From NCBI GenBank assembly GCA_002110485.1, contig MOWL01000068.1:496001-560000 (forward strand): a stretch of DNA of 64,000 bases. The letters run 5' to 3'. Positions 32,322-44,826 of this stretch are shown piece by piece (the first letter of the stretch is position 1; every line of letters starts with the position of its first letter). The position numbers and the translations under genes were made by a program. A model generated the notes under the pieces. It searched no databases, was not told the DNA's origin, and saw nothing but the letters and a program-made list of their open reading frames with translations. The stretch is from Emergomyces orientalis (Eukaryota > Ascomycota > Eurotiomycetes > Onygenales > Ajellomycetaceae).

Positions 32322-35300
32322 TAAGCCTGTCAAATGGAAAAAGAGAGAACCTTGCCACATTTGTCCCAGACATTTCGTCCCACCACATCCGAGCTGACAT
32401 AGCAGGACATTGATCGTTGATAAACGCCCCAGTTGTACCAGTCCCTGGCAGGAAACACTACAGATACGGAAATAGAAGCACACGTCTTGCACACATACAA
32501 ATTAAATCCAGCGATTACGCGACTTACGAATCTTGATTTAGCTCTGCGCCATGATTGGAAAAGTCGGCATCCCCGTCCGCCCCTCTGATTGTGTAGGTCT
32601 TCCCTGATATGTAGAATGATGGGGGCCGTGTACGACATGAAAACAAGGATCTTATCCTCAAGTTGGCGCTCACACCGAGCGTTCTTTTATCATGGTAGCG
32701 ATGCATGCAATGTGCATAAAAGTAAAAAGAAAAGGGAGACACGCCCACGCCACAAGGGGGAGATGACATTTTATGGACCCAGGCAACCATGAATATCATG
32801 ATTCATGAAATAAGGATCACTTCTTTGGAATTAGCCTAAAACCATGATTTCGCATTTAGAAATGCCCCGAAATAATATTTAGGTTGCCGGACGGGAGCTC
32901 CGTATTGCCTCCCGGACAAGTCCAAGCTTGCGACCAACAAAACGAACCGTGGAAATATCCCAGGCCTTTCCAAATTAAAATTCTTGGAATAATAAAAGCA
33001 ACAAAATAATTCGTTTTGTTCGAGTGAAGGAAGCCCCAGTTCGGCATAAAAGATTTTCAGATATGTGCTCTGTGGCTCAACGTCCAAGATCGCCGAGCTC
33101 GCGAATGAGGGGGCCAAGTAAATCTTGGCCTCTCCAAACCCACCAATGTATCCGGATACGAGATTTCCTTCACATCCCGTTCCGGATGTACCGCTCCTAG
33201 GGAGAGCTCTTGCGGGGCCAGGTGACAATTACCACTGCCTCAAACCGCGAAAGCGCTAGAAACCTTGAGAGTGTGGAGGGTGCTTGGGGCGGTACTGCGT
33301 ACCTAGGTAGTATTTCCCACCACTTCCCGAGGAAATAATAGACCATTTCAAAGTAGCCTCCCTTGCCTGTAGCTATTTTCTAGAATGCGGAGCTATATCC
33401 CAAGAAACCATCAGCTCAGCGAACTGAACGCGATATTCATCTCCAAATCTTGCTTTTGATCTAGCTATGCAGTTCCATGTCGCCGATCACTTTAAAGCTG
33501 CAATGGGACAGAACGTGCAAAATATCAAATGTAGGCTGGCATCAAAAGCTCCGTGTACTTACCTATTTTTATTTTTATTTTCGCTCTACTTTTAGATACC
33601 TTAGAATACTGATAGTGAAACATTCTTTTCGCTACTCTTGAGCGTCCTGATACACCCACCGTATGTACAGTAACTTTTAACTTGCATCCATTGCATTTTT
33701 GTGAGAGGATGATAAGACTCATACTCACTCCCATTTGTCGCCGATGTATCTTTTCTTTTTTTTTTTTTTTTTTTGACACCCGCCCATTTCCGTTGTGTGA
33801 ATCAGCTCCCCTCCACCACCATTTTCACAAGCCAAATGCCCATTTCGCTTCCGGAGTTGCGTTTCCCCTACGTTTTACACCTCAAGTCAGTTTTGCGATG
33901 GAAAGGGGGGGGGATATTCCTCAAATACTTTCTTGACTGCGCCTTTGGTTTCCCTCCAACTCCCCTCCCCTTTTATATTAAGAGATATGAAAATTAGTCA
34001 CATTGCCCAGACAAGGACGCGACAGCTGACGACGATGGTGGTGGTGGTGATGGTGCTTTTTGTTGCCCGTCTGTCTGCCTGTCTTGTCCATGGGGCTGGT
34101 TTCTTGTTTCCTTTCCCAAATACTCTGCCCACCATCCTTTTAGTTATATTATTATTGTTTCCCCCTCCCTTCTGTCTGCCTCCCCCCTTCCTTCGGCGCA
34201 GCCACAATCTGATTACATTACCAAAACGCGTTAAGTAGGCGTACAAAAGAAAACCCGATTTTCTTACTGGTTGGGCCTTTTTTCCTAGGTAGTTCCGCCA
34301 CGAAATCAAGGGTATTTAGAAGTGTGTGGGTGTGCTGCGCGTGCACGCGTCAGGAATCGTAATCACTGTGTTTATATATCTGCCGTGCCGAATTAGCCCA
34401 CCAAAACAAAACAGGATATGGAAATTTTGTTGCTAAAAAAAATAAATGTATTTATATATGTTTAAAAAGCAAGCTAGTTCCAGAAAGCAAACCTCGTGGA
34501 TATTAAATGATCGACGCCCTGCATGACCAGCGCCGTCATATATATCAAATGAGAGCTGCAGGACGGCACCTCGCTGGTCATAAATGTGTCCCCCCTCCTC
34601 CCTTGTTGCATCTTCTCATTTGCTTTCATCTCGTTCTGCCGAATCTTGCCCTTGTTCTTTTTTGTTAATGATATTCGATCTCTCTCCCGTTCGCTTCACT
34701 TGCGCCGGAAGAACAGTTTTTCTTGCTTGGAATCCCGTTTCTATGATTCGGCGAATAGATATATACAACCACTTGGATCCCTCTCTATCTCTCTCTCTAT
34801 CCCAATCCCTGTTCTGTCCGTCTTGATTATTATCGTTATCGTTATCGTTATCGTTATCGTTATCGTTGTTTGCCCAGCTAGTCTTTAAATGGTTCTCTTC
34901 GGTCCCCAGCAGCATCCCAGCCGCCAAACCATCCAGCCATTTATTACCGTCAACGCGATAGCATTTTTTAGCCACTACTATTGGGGACTGACTGGAGGCG
35001 CGATCCACATCGACTTTCCACTCGCTTTCTTCTGTGGCGTCAAATAGACACAGCCAGCTGGGTATTTTACCCCCCAGCGCAAAACGAACTCTGAGTTCCT
35101 TTGTCTGTGTTTTTTTGCGCATCGCATCGCATCGCATCGCAGCATATCGTATCGCAATCGCAATCGCACAGAGCAAACAAACTAGCTGCATGGTTTGTCG
35201 TACGGTACATCCTGAAGAAGGTAACGCAAACCCCGCAGTTTTGTTACATAGCTCCCTGCATCAACATCTAGCTACCTAAATTCATTCGAGTCAGTGAGTA

Positions 35301-37146
35301 AACACCTTTTTATTTTCGAGGGGGATGTATACATTGTTTATATATATATATCTCTCTTTTTCATAAATACCTATTATCCCACATCTTCACCAATGACATT
35401 TGGAAGTCCCTTCATGTTCCTCATGTTGTTTATCCTTTGCAATTTACCCTTTCTCGATTTAGTTTTATTTTTTATTTCCTTTCCATTATTCTTGTTGTTG
35501 GTCTTCGTTCATCCCGACAGACCGGATCTCCGCGAATGCAGCCATTCTTTGCCCCGCGCGAGATCTGTTTCTCCAGGTTTTTTATGTATCCGCTTGGGGC
35601 TGCTGTTTAACAGGCCGGACCTTCGTCCTCGCTTCTTTGATTTCCTTAGCGGCAAGCCACATACAGCAGCCCAACCAAGCTGGTTAACAAAAGGACCTTG
35701 GCGATATGGCAAAGAGGCAAAGCCTGAATTGCTATTTGGGCATTTTTCCGCCAAACCCCTCTTTTTGATATTCTCTCTGAACACCCAGAGACACAAAACT
35801 TCCTTGGTCGAGTTCGAGAGATGGATAGAGGACGGCTGGATGGTTGGCTAACTGGACGATTGGCAATTGACGGTTGACAATTAATGATTTGCTGATTGCT
35901 GATTGACGAGGTGAAACCCTTCGCCTCCTCTTTGCCCTTCGCCTCCTCATCTGCCTCTCAATTTTTATTTTTTAATTTTAATTTTTTATATTTTCTGATA
36001 TCCAAAATCTATAAATACCTAAGTATATGGATATTGTTGGCGGGGAAAAAGGGACAAGACGTTAAAAATACCCGTACCAAGCGGGATGACGGCGTGTATG
36101 GTACCGTACCATACCTTTGTATCCCAGGTCTCTGTGTCTTCGCCCCGCCCGCTGCGAATGCGGTATTTGTCGTATCTTTGCGTGTTTTTTCCCCGTATTT
36201 TTATTTTCCGCAACCTCCCACTTCCCACTGTGCATCTTCTGCCAGCATCACATCATCTCCATCCATTGCCTCTTCTTCTTCGTCTTCTTCTTCCTCTTCC
36301 CACAGCATCAATCGTATATAATCATCATCAAACACCGCTCTCACCTATCACTGCTTGCTATACTCTCCTGTCTACTGCCATACACACAACGCTTTCTTGT
36401 TCATTCCATCCTATCACTGCCCTCTCTTACCGCCTCTCTTTCTGCCCACCTCCACAGCTTCTACTTGTCTTTTTAGGCTCTGACTCTTCCCCCCATGTTT
36501 TACATCCTTGATCAGCCATGACAACTACCAACCAACCACATTCATATACCTGACCTTGATATAGTCTTCCATTTGCTCTTTGCAGTTCCAGCAATTGCTC
36601 AACATCATTCCCTTTCGACCTCTCTTCCCGCCGCACTTCGGGCTATCTTACTATCAACCTGGACAGCCTCATCCTGTCCACCTCGAGTTTTCTCCTGCAC
36701 CCACCCGTTACTAAGACACGGAAAAACATACCGGACAACCCGACTCAAGTCTCTCTAACATCGATCGCATATATTATCTTTAAATCTTTTTTGTGTACCG
36801 TGACGGCACATCTCCCGTACGCTGGGATCGCCACCAAAAGGTATGTAACCCTCATCTCACGAATATAAAAAACCGCATGTATACTAGAAGAAATATGGAA
36901 GACCAATTCTAGCTGTGCACACGCTACCCTTTCCCCATAACACTTGAACCTACATTTCGATGTTTAACAGGGACACTGACTGGGCATCGATGTATGTAGC
37001 ACCTGCGCCGTATCTCGAGTCGTTGTCCGCCACCTAGAGGGATATCGTACTTAGTCGCTCTTTGCTGGTTCGCCGTTTCCTTTCCGTTCGCTGGTTTCGA
37101 AGACCAGCACCCACAGTGTTAAGGTTTCGCGACGAATTCTGCATAT
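32322..37146. other. Long intergenic and leader region of the bHLH gene
   Basis: Composition changes to normal GC near 32.3-33 kb. No convincing gene is seen, and open frames at 32836-33228 (-) and 34616-35191 (-) lack any family resemblance. It contains a 19-T run (33756-33774), a TATCGT microsatellite (34831-34867) and a GCATC microsatellite (35118-35141). From about 35.3 kb it is strongly pyrimidine-rich. A likely 5' UTR intron is 36841-36970 (GTATGT to AACAG), so the bHLH transcript probably starts hundreds of bases upstream of its ATG. Confidence 0.45.
34831..34867. repeat. TATCGT hexanucleotide microsatellite
   Basis: Six consecutive TATCGT units. Confidence 0.9.
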
Positions 37147-38787
37147 ATGTCTGCAATAGGCATGGCTGAAACAGCTTTTATAAAAAACGAACCCGACGAT
37201 CAGGGTAATAACCCACATCAATTTATGATGTCCGGTTCAGCATATGGGATGCCCAGTCCCTCCTTCGGATCTAATTTCGGAAACTCTGCGGCCAACGACG
37301 GCATTGATCCTTCGGAACTCACAATGCAAAATGGAGCTTTCATGTCCTACCCTTTCGGCTCCCAGCAAAATTTATCATCGAGTTTCAATCTTGGGAACTC
37401 CAGCATTGATACCGCGGAACTGTTGGATCTGGACCTCAATGGACAAGGCGGTCTTGGACGGGATAACAGTCTAAGCTTTGTCCAGGATCAACGCCAACCT
37501 ACCGGTATTTCCATGAGCCATCAAGGACAAATGACGCATGTCTACTCCAATACCCCTGATGGAGGCCCAATTCAAAGCCCCTTTATCCGCAACAACTTCA
37601 ACTATGACCAATTCCGTGTAAACCAAGGTCAACAGGCCACGTCACCCCATGTGAATGTGAATACTCATTTTGACCAGCACTACCCCAATTCCAATGGGCG
37701 GCAGGGTTTCCAGGGCGTCGACCGGAACTCCACTGATGCCCGGAGTCCAATGACTCCAAAAACGCCTGCTATTGCAGGACTTAATATCGGAACTCCGGAC
37801 TCGGGCAGTTTTCCCTCACAACCAATGCGTGCTGTGAGTTTACAGAGTCGTCACCAGAAAACCCTGTCAAATCAATGGGATGGCACTCCTGGTAGCGTAC
37901 AGTCATTGATGGATTCTCCAATCTCATCCCCAGGACACCCATCTCATCGTACGGGAATCTCTGAAATATTGAAGTCCGGAAAGCACGCTTCGTTACCCAC
38001 CAAGGTCGATTCCGTACATGGACATCATCACTCCACTAGCTCCCAGAGTTTGGAATCACAGGAAGCCAAGAGACGCCGTCGACGTGCGTCGCATAATATG
38101 GTGGAACGCCGAAGACGCGATAACATCAACGAACGAATTCAGGACCTTTCCCACCTCGTCCCCCAACATCGCCTGGAGGATGACAAGATTCGGAAGCAAC
38201 TTGTCAATAACTCAGCTCTTGGTACTTCCGCTGGTGGATCAGGGTTGAGCCCCACAAATGCTGCCACATCGTTGCTTGCTGGAGGAAGTGGACGCCGAGC
38301 CACGGCGGGAAATATCACTATGGGCCTACCCATTGAAGAAAAGGAGAAAGGCCCTAATAAAGGCGATATTTTAAATGGTGCCGTTGGTTGGACGAGGGAT
38401 CTTATGTGGGCTATGCATGTCAAGCTCCAACAGGAAGATGAGCTAGCGGAGCTGATTACCTCCCTTGGTGGGACCTGGCCATTCGAGCAAACTGAAGAGG
38501 AGAAACGCATGCGAACTGAACTTATTGATGCCATGGAGAAAAATGACCCAAATACGTTCTCCTATAGTCGAGCACCAGGAAGTGGCCTCCGCGTTCCCAA
38601 ACATACCAACATTGCCGGAGAAACCTTACAATCCGATACTTTGAGCCCACAGAGCCTTAGCCCTGCCTTCCACAGTGGCGGGAGCGGAACTAACAGTGGT
38701 GGAGCTCAACCACAATACTGGAATAGCTCTGGCCATGCTGGGATGAGCTTCAAAGAGGAAGACGAATATTCAATGGAGATGAATTAG
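37147..38787 (+). CDS. bHLH transcription factor (PalcA-like) with a very long loop
   Basis: A single exon of 546 aa. Residues 1-300 are a low-complexity Gly/Ser/Gln/Asn region with phospho-site-like SPxTP runs. The basic region and helix 1 (RRRRASHNMVERRRRDN, INERIQDLSHLVP) span about 307-338, with the H-E-R DNA-contact pattern of E-box binders. Helix 2 (NKGDILNGAVGWTRDLMWAM) starts near 404, leaving a loop of about 65 residues instead of the usual 5-20. Then come SLGGTWPFEQTEEEKRMRTE and SRAPGSGLRVPKHTN, blocks I associate with fungal PalcA-type HLH proteins. It probably acts in the nucleus as a dimer. A second in-frame ATG at 37162 could be the real start. The long pyrimidine-rich leader suggests translational or stage regulation. 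Confidence 0.85.
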   Translation: MSAIGMAETAFIKNEPDDQGNNPHQFMMSGSAYGMPSPSFGSNFGNSAANDGIDPSELTMQNGAFMSYPFGSQQNLSSSFNLGNSSIDTAELLDLDLNGQGGLGRDNSLSFVQDQRQPTGISMSHQGQMTHVYSNTPDGGPIQSPFIRNNFNYDQFRVNQGQQATSPHVNVNTHFDQHYPNSNGRQGFQGVDRNSTDARSPMTPKTPAIAGLNIGTPDSGSFPSQPMRAVSLQSRHQKTLSNQWDGTPGSVQSLMDSPISSPGHPSHRTGISEILKSGKHASLPTKVDSVHGHHHSTSSQSLESQEAKRRRRRASHNMVERRRRDNINERIQDLSHLVPQHRLEDDKIRKQLVNNSALGTSAGGSGLSPTNAATSLLAGGSGRRATAGNITMGLPIEEKEKGPNKGDILNGAVGWTRDLMWAMHVKLQQEDELAELITSLGGTWPFEQTEEEKRMRTELIDAMEKNDPNTFSYSRAPGSGLRVPKHTNIAGETLQSDTLSPQSLSPAFHSGGSGTNSGGAQPQYWNSSGHAGMSFKEEDEYSMEMN

Positions 38788-41001
38788 GATTTAGTAACAG
38801 CTTTGGTTTTCCGTCTTTGATTCATTCACGCTCTCGATCGGTTGCATGGCTGGCGTTGGTCCATGAGGTGGCAATGTCTGTTTATGGGGCGTTTTTTACG
38901 GACCGGACCTTACAGCTTCTGACCCGATTTCCTTAGCATCTCTTGCATTTCCATTCGACATATTCGAGTTTGTTATTGTTCCTTCATACCTGTTTACTTT
39001 CGTTCTATGCATATCTGGCTTTGCTGCGCGCATTTTTTAACCTATACTTCTACTTGTTGTACCTCTATCTAATACTGGGAGGAGAAGACGCCAATTTCTC
39101 ACGTATCCCATTCGCGTGGCTTTATTTCTCCTTCATTCCTCCGCTCTTGCAAACCACCCCTTTTATTTATACGAGGCGCAGCCTTACATTTTGTACTCTG
39201 ACATTTATCTCTCTTAACCACATTTGTGCACAGTTTTCGTTTTTTCGTTCGGTCATATGTTTGCTTTTGCGGTGGAAATTTTATACCGACATCGATACCC
39301 ACCCCCTTTGCTTGTTTTGCCTTCGTTTTGTTGATGCCTTTGAAATGCTCTGTCACATTTATACATCCATTTTCCCCTACTTCTCTTTTTTTTTATATTT
39401 TAAATCTGCATATTTTCTTTGATAATATCTTTTTAAATATCCTTCTGTGGTCATTCCTTTTTCTTATCTTATTCTGCAGGAGAACGATGGGCCCCAGCCA
39501 ACCTGCGGATCAACTTCCAAGGAGTCCTTCTCGCTCTCTCCTTTTCTTCCTCTCTTTCCTGTTATTTCCTTTTTTCGAGAGAGAGAGCAGTGGAGCACGG
39601 GTTGCTTATTTCCGTGGGTCAGAGGTGATTCTATTGTTTCTCTGCTTTTTGTCTGGGGGGTTTGCACGTCAACTTGTAGTTCGATGCGGCTGTTTTATTT
39701 ATTTGATTTTCTTAACGTATATTTTGCATTTCGTTCCTGCAGTTTTCCAGCATGTTGCTGCTGCTTCTATCTATTTATATTTTTTATTCCATTTGACATA
39801 TATATACACATACCAGAGTACTTAATATATCTTTATCTTTTTTTCCACTACATAATCATAACATATATGCTGCACATGCGCTTCTTTACCACTAATACTC
39901 TATTCGCATAAACTTCCCCTGAAGACTAATCAGATACGCTGAGAAGATAAAACATGGACGATCATCCGCATTCACCCTGTCTTTGCAGGAACAGATCTAC
40001 ACACCCCTAAAAAAGACAAAACCTTAGCCGTCAATGGAGGTGACATTGCTACGTCATGTATTGTCTGACAAGCCCAGCGAAGCTTCAATCCCTTTTTGTA
40101 TTTGTACGGGAAACTTGACTTTTTGAATGTAAAGTACCCATGTACACCCTCCAGCAGCCAGCCGTGATTTAATTCTCGTAGCCTATGGACACAGCCCCTA
40201 AATGCTTAGGTACCCACCATCTCCGGGTACTGACACCCGAGCTCACCGAACCTCACCCTAAACTAATCGGCAAACCCCCTGCCTGCTAATTCTAAAGCAC
40301 GGCCTCAAGTTATTTGCTGGGGTGATTGAAATCTGGGTATCTTAATCCTCAATGTTGGATAGTTTCATACTCCATACGTATTTTACTGTATGGGACGGTT
40401 TCGTATTTTATTTCAACGTTGCCAAAAATCATATTGTTGACACACCGCTGTAACTCAAGGTTTGGTTTTTTTTTTTGCATTACCGGGTATCTTCCTTCAG
40501 GAGGCTTGAATCCGAGGATTTCCTCAAGTTTTGTTTTTATTTTTTTTCTTTCTTTCTCTGCTAATGGAATGTTTTTCCTCTCCCTTATTTCTTTCATTCT
40601 TTCTTTCCGGATTGTTTTTTTATTGTTTTTAAAATTGGGGGAATTTCCTGTTCACTGCCACAGCAAAACATTTTGAGAAACGGGCTATTCCAGGGTTTTG
40701 TAGGGTTTGGAAGGAACGGCGCTTATCAAGAAAAAGGAAGAAATTTTTTTTTTGTCGCCGAAGATTGTTGGATGAAGGCGATTCGGAGATAAAATAATAA
40801 TAACCTTGGAATTTTGTTTACTAGGTTCGGCGCGCGTGGCGGACTGTGTAGTGGTGTTGGTCCTTACCCGTCCGAACCTTTCTATCCCTCCACCTCTATC
40901 CACCCAATTTTAAAAATCAAGGCAGGGGAAAAGCCGGTGGCGTAATATAACCATACAATATCATCTATCTGGACACGATCTCTCTGTCTCTCTATCACTT
41001 T

Positions 41002-41046
41002 ATGTGTGTGTGTGTGTGTGTCTGTGTGTCTGTGTGTCTGTGTGTT
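41002..41046. repeat. TG microsatellite
   Basis: TGTGTG run interrupted by three TC units. Confidence 0.9.
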
Positions 41047-43225
41047 TGCCACTTCTTCTGACGTCAACCAGCATTTCAGCACCTAGGAATATTTGAAACA
41101 TGTCTATCTGGTGTGGTGAGCTGAGCGAGTTTGGTGCAGCGAGGGGGGAGACGCTTACACATATGAATTGAGGCTGAAAAACCAATCAATCAGCTCTCCC
41201 CATTGCTCATGGAGGGCATGATGGGCACATATCCTTGTTTTCTCAACGTGTAGGGAGGCGCCATCTGTAATGGCTTGGTGGCGGGCCGGAGGGTTGAAAA
41301 TGAGATAGATATCTGGGGTGTTCAATATGTCCCATGCATGGGGTACAAAAAAAAAAAAAAAAAAAAAACAAAAAAGGAAACATGGATTCTGGTTCTTGTT
41401 GTGTTTTTTCAAGGGGCGGAGCAGAGTGGACATGGAGAAATGGATGGTTGATATTATGGTGGTGAAGGGGTCAGAACGAGGGGTTGGAGTGTAGTAAAGT
41501 TGGGGGGGAGTTTGTCAGTGTAGGTGTGACGTCATGGTGATTATTTCGAAGGGGAGTTCGTGTTTATTTTCCGTGATTCGGGTAATTTTTATATATTCTC
41601 TTTTTTATTTGTTTTTATTCTTTTTTTCTTTTTATTTTTTTTTAAAAGATCTTAAACCTTGTAGCAAGCGGGATTGAGCGGTGTAAGGGAAGAAGAACCT
41701 TGGAATCTCGAGTTTAAATTCGCGTTTTTAGTTGGAAAGTTTGATGGGGAATGTAAAAAGGTGAGGGGGAGACAAGAAACTGGAAAGGAGGTTTTTTGAC
41801 TGGATTTCCATACGACTGGTCTTCTTACTATTATTCTTGCTCAGCTACAGGCCCTGTTTGTTGTATCTAACTGCTGGGGCTAAATGCTGCATGAAGAGCA
41901 GAATGGAAATGCTCTCCGCCCTTATGTACCAGGTTTTTTTTTTTGGTTTTGTTTATTCTCTTTCCCGCACACCCTCACCACTACTCAGCGTAGGATGTTA
42001 AAATAAATTAGCAATCCCTAGTTATTGGATTCTGAAGCGAACGGGAACGTCGAGTGTGGGGATGTTCGATCTTTGGTTCGGTTGTATCACGGAAAGAATT
42101 TGTATACAACAATAACAACAACATACCGTTTTAGAAACCTACAAATATACATGTTGCGGTATGTGTTATGTTTCCTAGGTACGGTTTTGGTACTGACAAT
42201 AACGGTACAACGGCTGGTCTTTATGTCAATAACTGCGATGATATGCCGTGTTTACTTTTTATTGTTGACTGCATGAGGATTTATCTTTACCCCCCCGGCC
42301 CCTTTAATCCCAGTGAAGGAGCAGGGGTCGGGCAGAGGATAGGGGTGAAAATGTGTGGGAGAGATGGAGGGACCCTTGGCGTGTGCTCCTACTTCTCCTT
42401 CGTTCGTTATTTTCTGTGTATTTGTTACTGCGACTTTATGCGGAGGGGAGGAAGCGGTTGCGGGGTGGTTGTGTTCAGGTTAATAAAGGTCTGCATAGCT
42501 AGCACATACCTTAGTTTTATACAGGGAGGGTTAGTTTATGATGAGCGTCAGGATGGCGGTGGGTGGTGGGAGTGATGGGCACAGGGATAATTGAAGGATG
42601 CATCTCTCTGGGTACAGAGATGAATGAGCAGAAACTTATATTTTTGCTGGGTAGGATTTTGGGGTGGGGGTTGCTGGTTGGATGGAGGAAGCTGGGATAG
42701 AACAATGACGAAATTATGCATAATTCACGAGCCATATGCACACCCGGGGATTCCAAATCAAGCGCAAAGTTCTATTCTTATCTAATCTATGTCCAGTTCA
42801 GCTCGCCTTTCTCTCTCTGTTTGTGCTTTTCCGATATCTACCTAGGCATCTCTCTATCTACACATATATATAAATATATATCTCTTCCAGATGGAGAGTG
42901 CACCCCGACAAATCAAAATGCCTCTGACGCAAGAAAAGCAAAACAGTAAAAGAAATAACATCACTCTATAACCCCAAAATGGGCAGGATGAAGGGTTCAA
43001 AATGACCTTGACAATGACCAAACCACACTGCTTGTATGAAGAATCCGATACTGGTACAGGGCGTACAGCACTCCAAACGGCCCGACTGGATATTTTTGCA
43101 CCAAAACTCTTTACTTTTAAAGGCCAAGCTAAGGAAAATATGAAGATCAGGCATGCAGTGTTCTGAAGCTGATCCAATTTGACAAAATGACACCGTGGAA
43201 GAGGAGGAAGTAAAAAAGACGTAGA

Positions 43226-43236
43226 TGAAGAAGAAG

Positions 43237-43266
<30 letters not shown>
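43226..43266. repeat. GAA trinucleotide repeat
   Basis: Thirteen or so uninterrupted GAA units. Confidence 0.9.
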
Positions 43267-43267
<1 letters not shown>

Positions 43268-43642
43268 GAAAAGTCTATATGATGGATGTTTTGAAGCAGT
43301 AACAATATAAGGAATTGGATGATATATATATAGAGGTAGCGGGAAGCGTTTGCTTGTTCTGGCGTTGTAGTCATGTTTGGGGAAATTCGGGTGTTATTCA
43401 CGGAGGGAAGCAAGGAAACGTGACGGTAACAGGGGTGGCATTGACATAGAAGTCTAGATTGCGTGTCCAAAGTGTCTTTCATGTAGGAGACATTTCCCCG
43501 CCAATCCTGTTCTATATTTACTGCAAAGTTGAGTCTCTTATAACATGAACTCGCTGGAACTGCCTGTCGTTAAATTGTCAAAGAATTTCCGGATTCGGTC
43601 GTTGCGGTAAGGGAGAAAGAGGAAACATGTGGGAGATGCCAC

Positions 43643-44826
43643 CTATATTGGCTCATCTCTAAGCTTCCGAAAGAAATCTGTCACGGTGGTGAACACAACA
43701 AGCAGAATTCCTCCACCGGGACCCAGTCTTAGCACTTTGGGTGTGAATCCCTTATAAAGGGCGCCGAAACCCTCTTCTTTCATAATAGTGCCTAGAGCTG
43801 GCCATGCCCAGTTGTACTTTGGAACTGAGCCTGCCACCTTGGGGCTATTTTGGATGCGAGACTTGACGACATCCATGGGGGTATTCAAAAGAGTTCCAGC
43901 AGTTCCACCAATTGAACCTGCGATCAAGTCATTTCTCATCTGCTGGGTTTTGTTTCCTGGTTCTGGTTTCGGTAATTGGGCACGGACCTGGAAAATACAA
44001 CCAAAGTATCCGGCGTTCCAAAGGATATGACGCCAAAGTGTAGATTCGAGGCCGTTGTATAACGCAAGAGGTCCTTCCTGCTTTACAATCTTGCTCACGA
44101 CGTCAAGCATTCCGTTGTATTTTCCAGCAGATGCTTTATCTTGCAGACGAATCTTGACGAGCTCGAAGGGAACGACGACGAAGGATTCTGTGGCACCAGC
44201 AGTGGCGCCAGTGAGAACCGCAAGAGGCTGATTGGTCTTTTCCATACCGAAAAGGTTTCGATAAAAGGAGCCCCAACTGTCATTGGCAGCAAATTTAGTT
44301 GCTCGCTTTGGGGCCTCCATTAGAATCGGGGCGGTGATTCCGCGGTATAGACGGGAGAAACTGTGGAAAGCCACGGTATTAATTTGTGTCAACATTTAAA
44401 CGGGTAGAGAAAATCGACCTACCCTTCATTTTTAATAATTTTGCGGAAGCAGTCTACCATGCCATTGTATGCTTCTTCTCCTGCTCCTGCGCCTTGTTGG
44501 AGTTGACTAAAAAACCGTTGTAACATTAGTTCTGAGAAAGCCAAGCGGGGGGGGACTTCAACAGGTCAATGCTTACACTCTCGTCTTCACAACATCTAAG
44601 GGATACCTAATGCGATTATATTGTTAACATACGGTATTTCGCAGAGAGCAGTATCAAGGTCTGATCAGGGGGTCTCGTACATTATAAGGATCTAGAATTA
44701 GTAGCACAGCCGTTAGTTAATTGACCGTTAGATATTTCGGGAAGGGAAAAAACATACTTCAGATATACCAGCCACTGCTCCCGCAGCGAACTGGTATACG
44801 AACGGTAGAGGTTGCTCTCGCGACAT
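43643..44826 (-). CDS. ODC1: Mitochondrial 2-oxodicarboxylate carrier
   Basis: Exons on the minus strand are 44826-44758, 44691-44681, 44606-44577, 44506-44423 and 44360-43643, giving 303 aa, the usual length of the family. Introns are 56-74 bp, and exon 2 is only 11 nt. The three mitochondrial-carrier repeats each show P-x-[DE]-x-x-[KR]: PLDVVKTR, PFELVKIR, PMDVVKSR. The APILMEAPKRATKFAAND segment is characteristic of oxodicarboxylate carriers (yeast Odc1/Odc2). It would exchange 2-oxoadipate and 2-oxoglutarate across the inner mitochondrial membrane, linking lysine metabolism to the TCA cycle. It is divergent from dna2, with about 650 bp between start codons. No cleavable presequence, as usual for carriers. 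Confidence 0.92.

Larger units (their letters stand above)
38788..43642. other. 4.9-kb convergent intergenic region without a recognisable gene
   Basis: It lies between the 3' ends of the bHLH gene and the carrier gene. The first 1.1 kb is T/C-rich. Repeats include a TG tract (41002-41046), 22 consecutive A (41347-41368) and GAA repeats (43226-43266). The open frames here are short and low-complexity. Extended 3' UTRs or a noncoding RNA are possible. Confidence 0.4.

Noticed and set aside
32836..33228. 130-codon minus-strand frame in the intergenic region
   Set aside because: No recognisable domain, no splice or promoter context; most likely chance.
34616..35191. 191-codon minus-strand frame containing a (ND)n tract
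   Set aside because: The tract is the translated TATCGT microsatellite, and the rest is unlike any protein family.
38943..39911. Overlapping hydrophobic frames of 150-200 codons
   Set aside because: They are Phe/Leu/Ser-rich translations of T/C-rich DNA after the bHLH stop, not membrane proteins.
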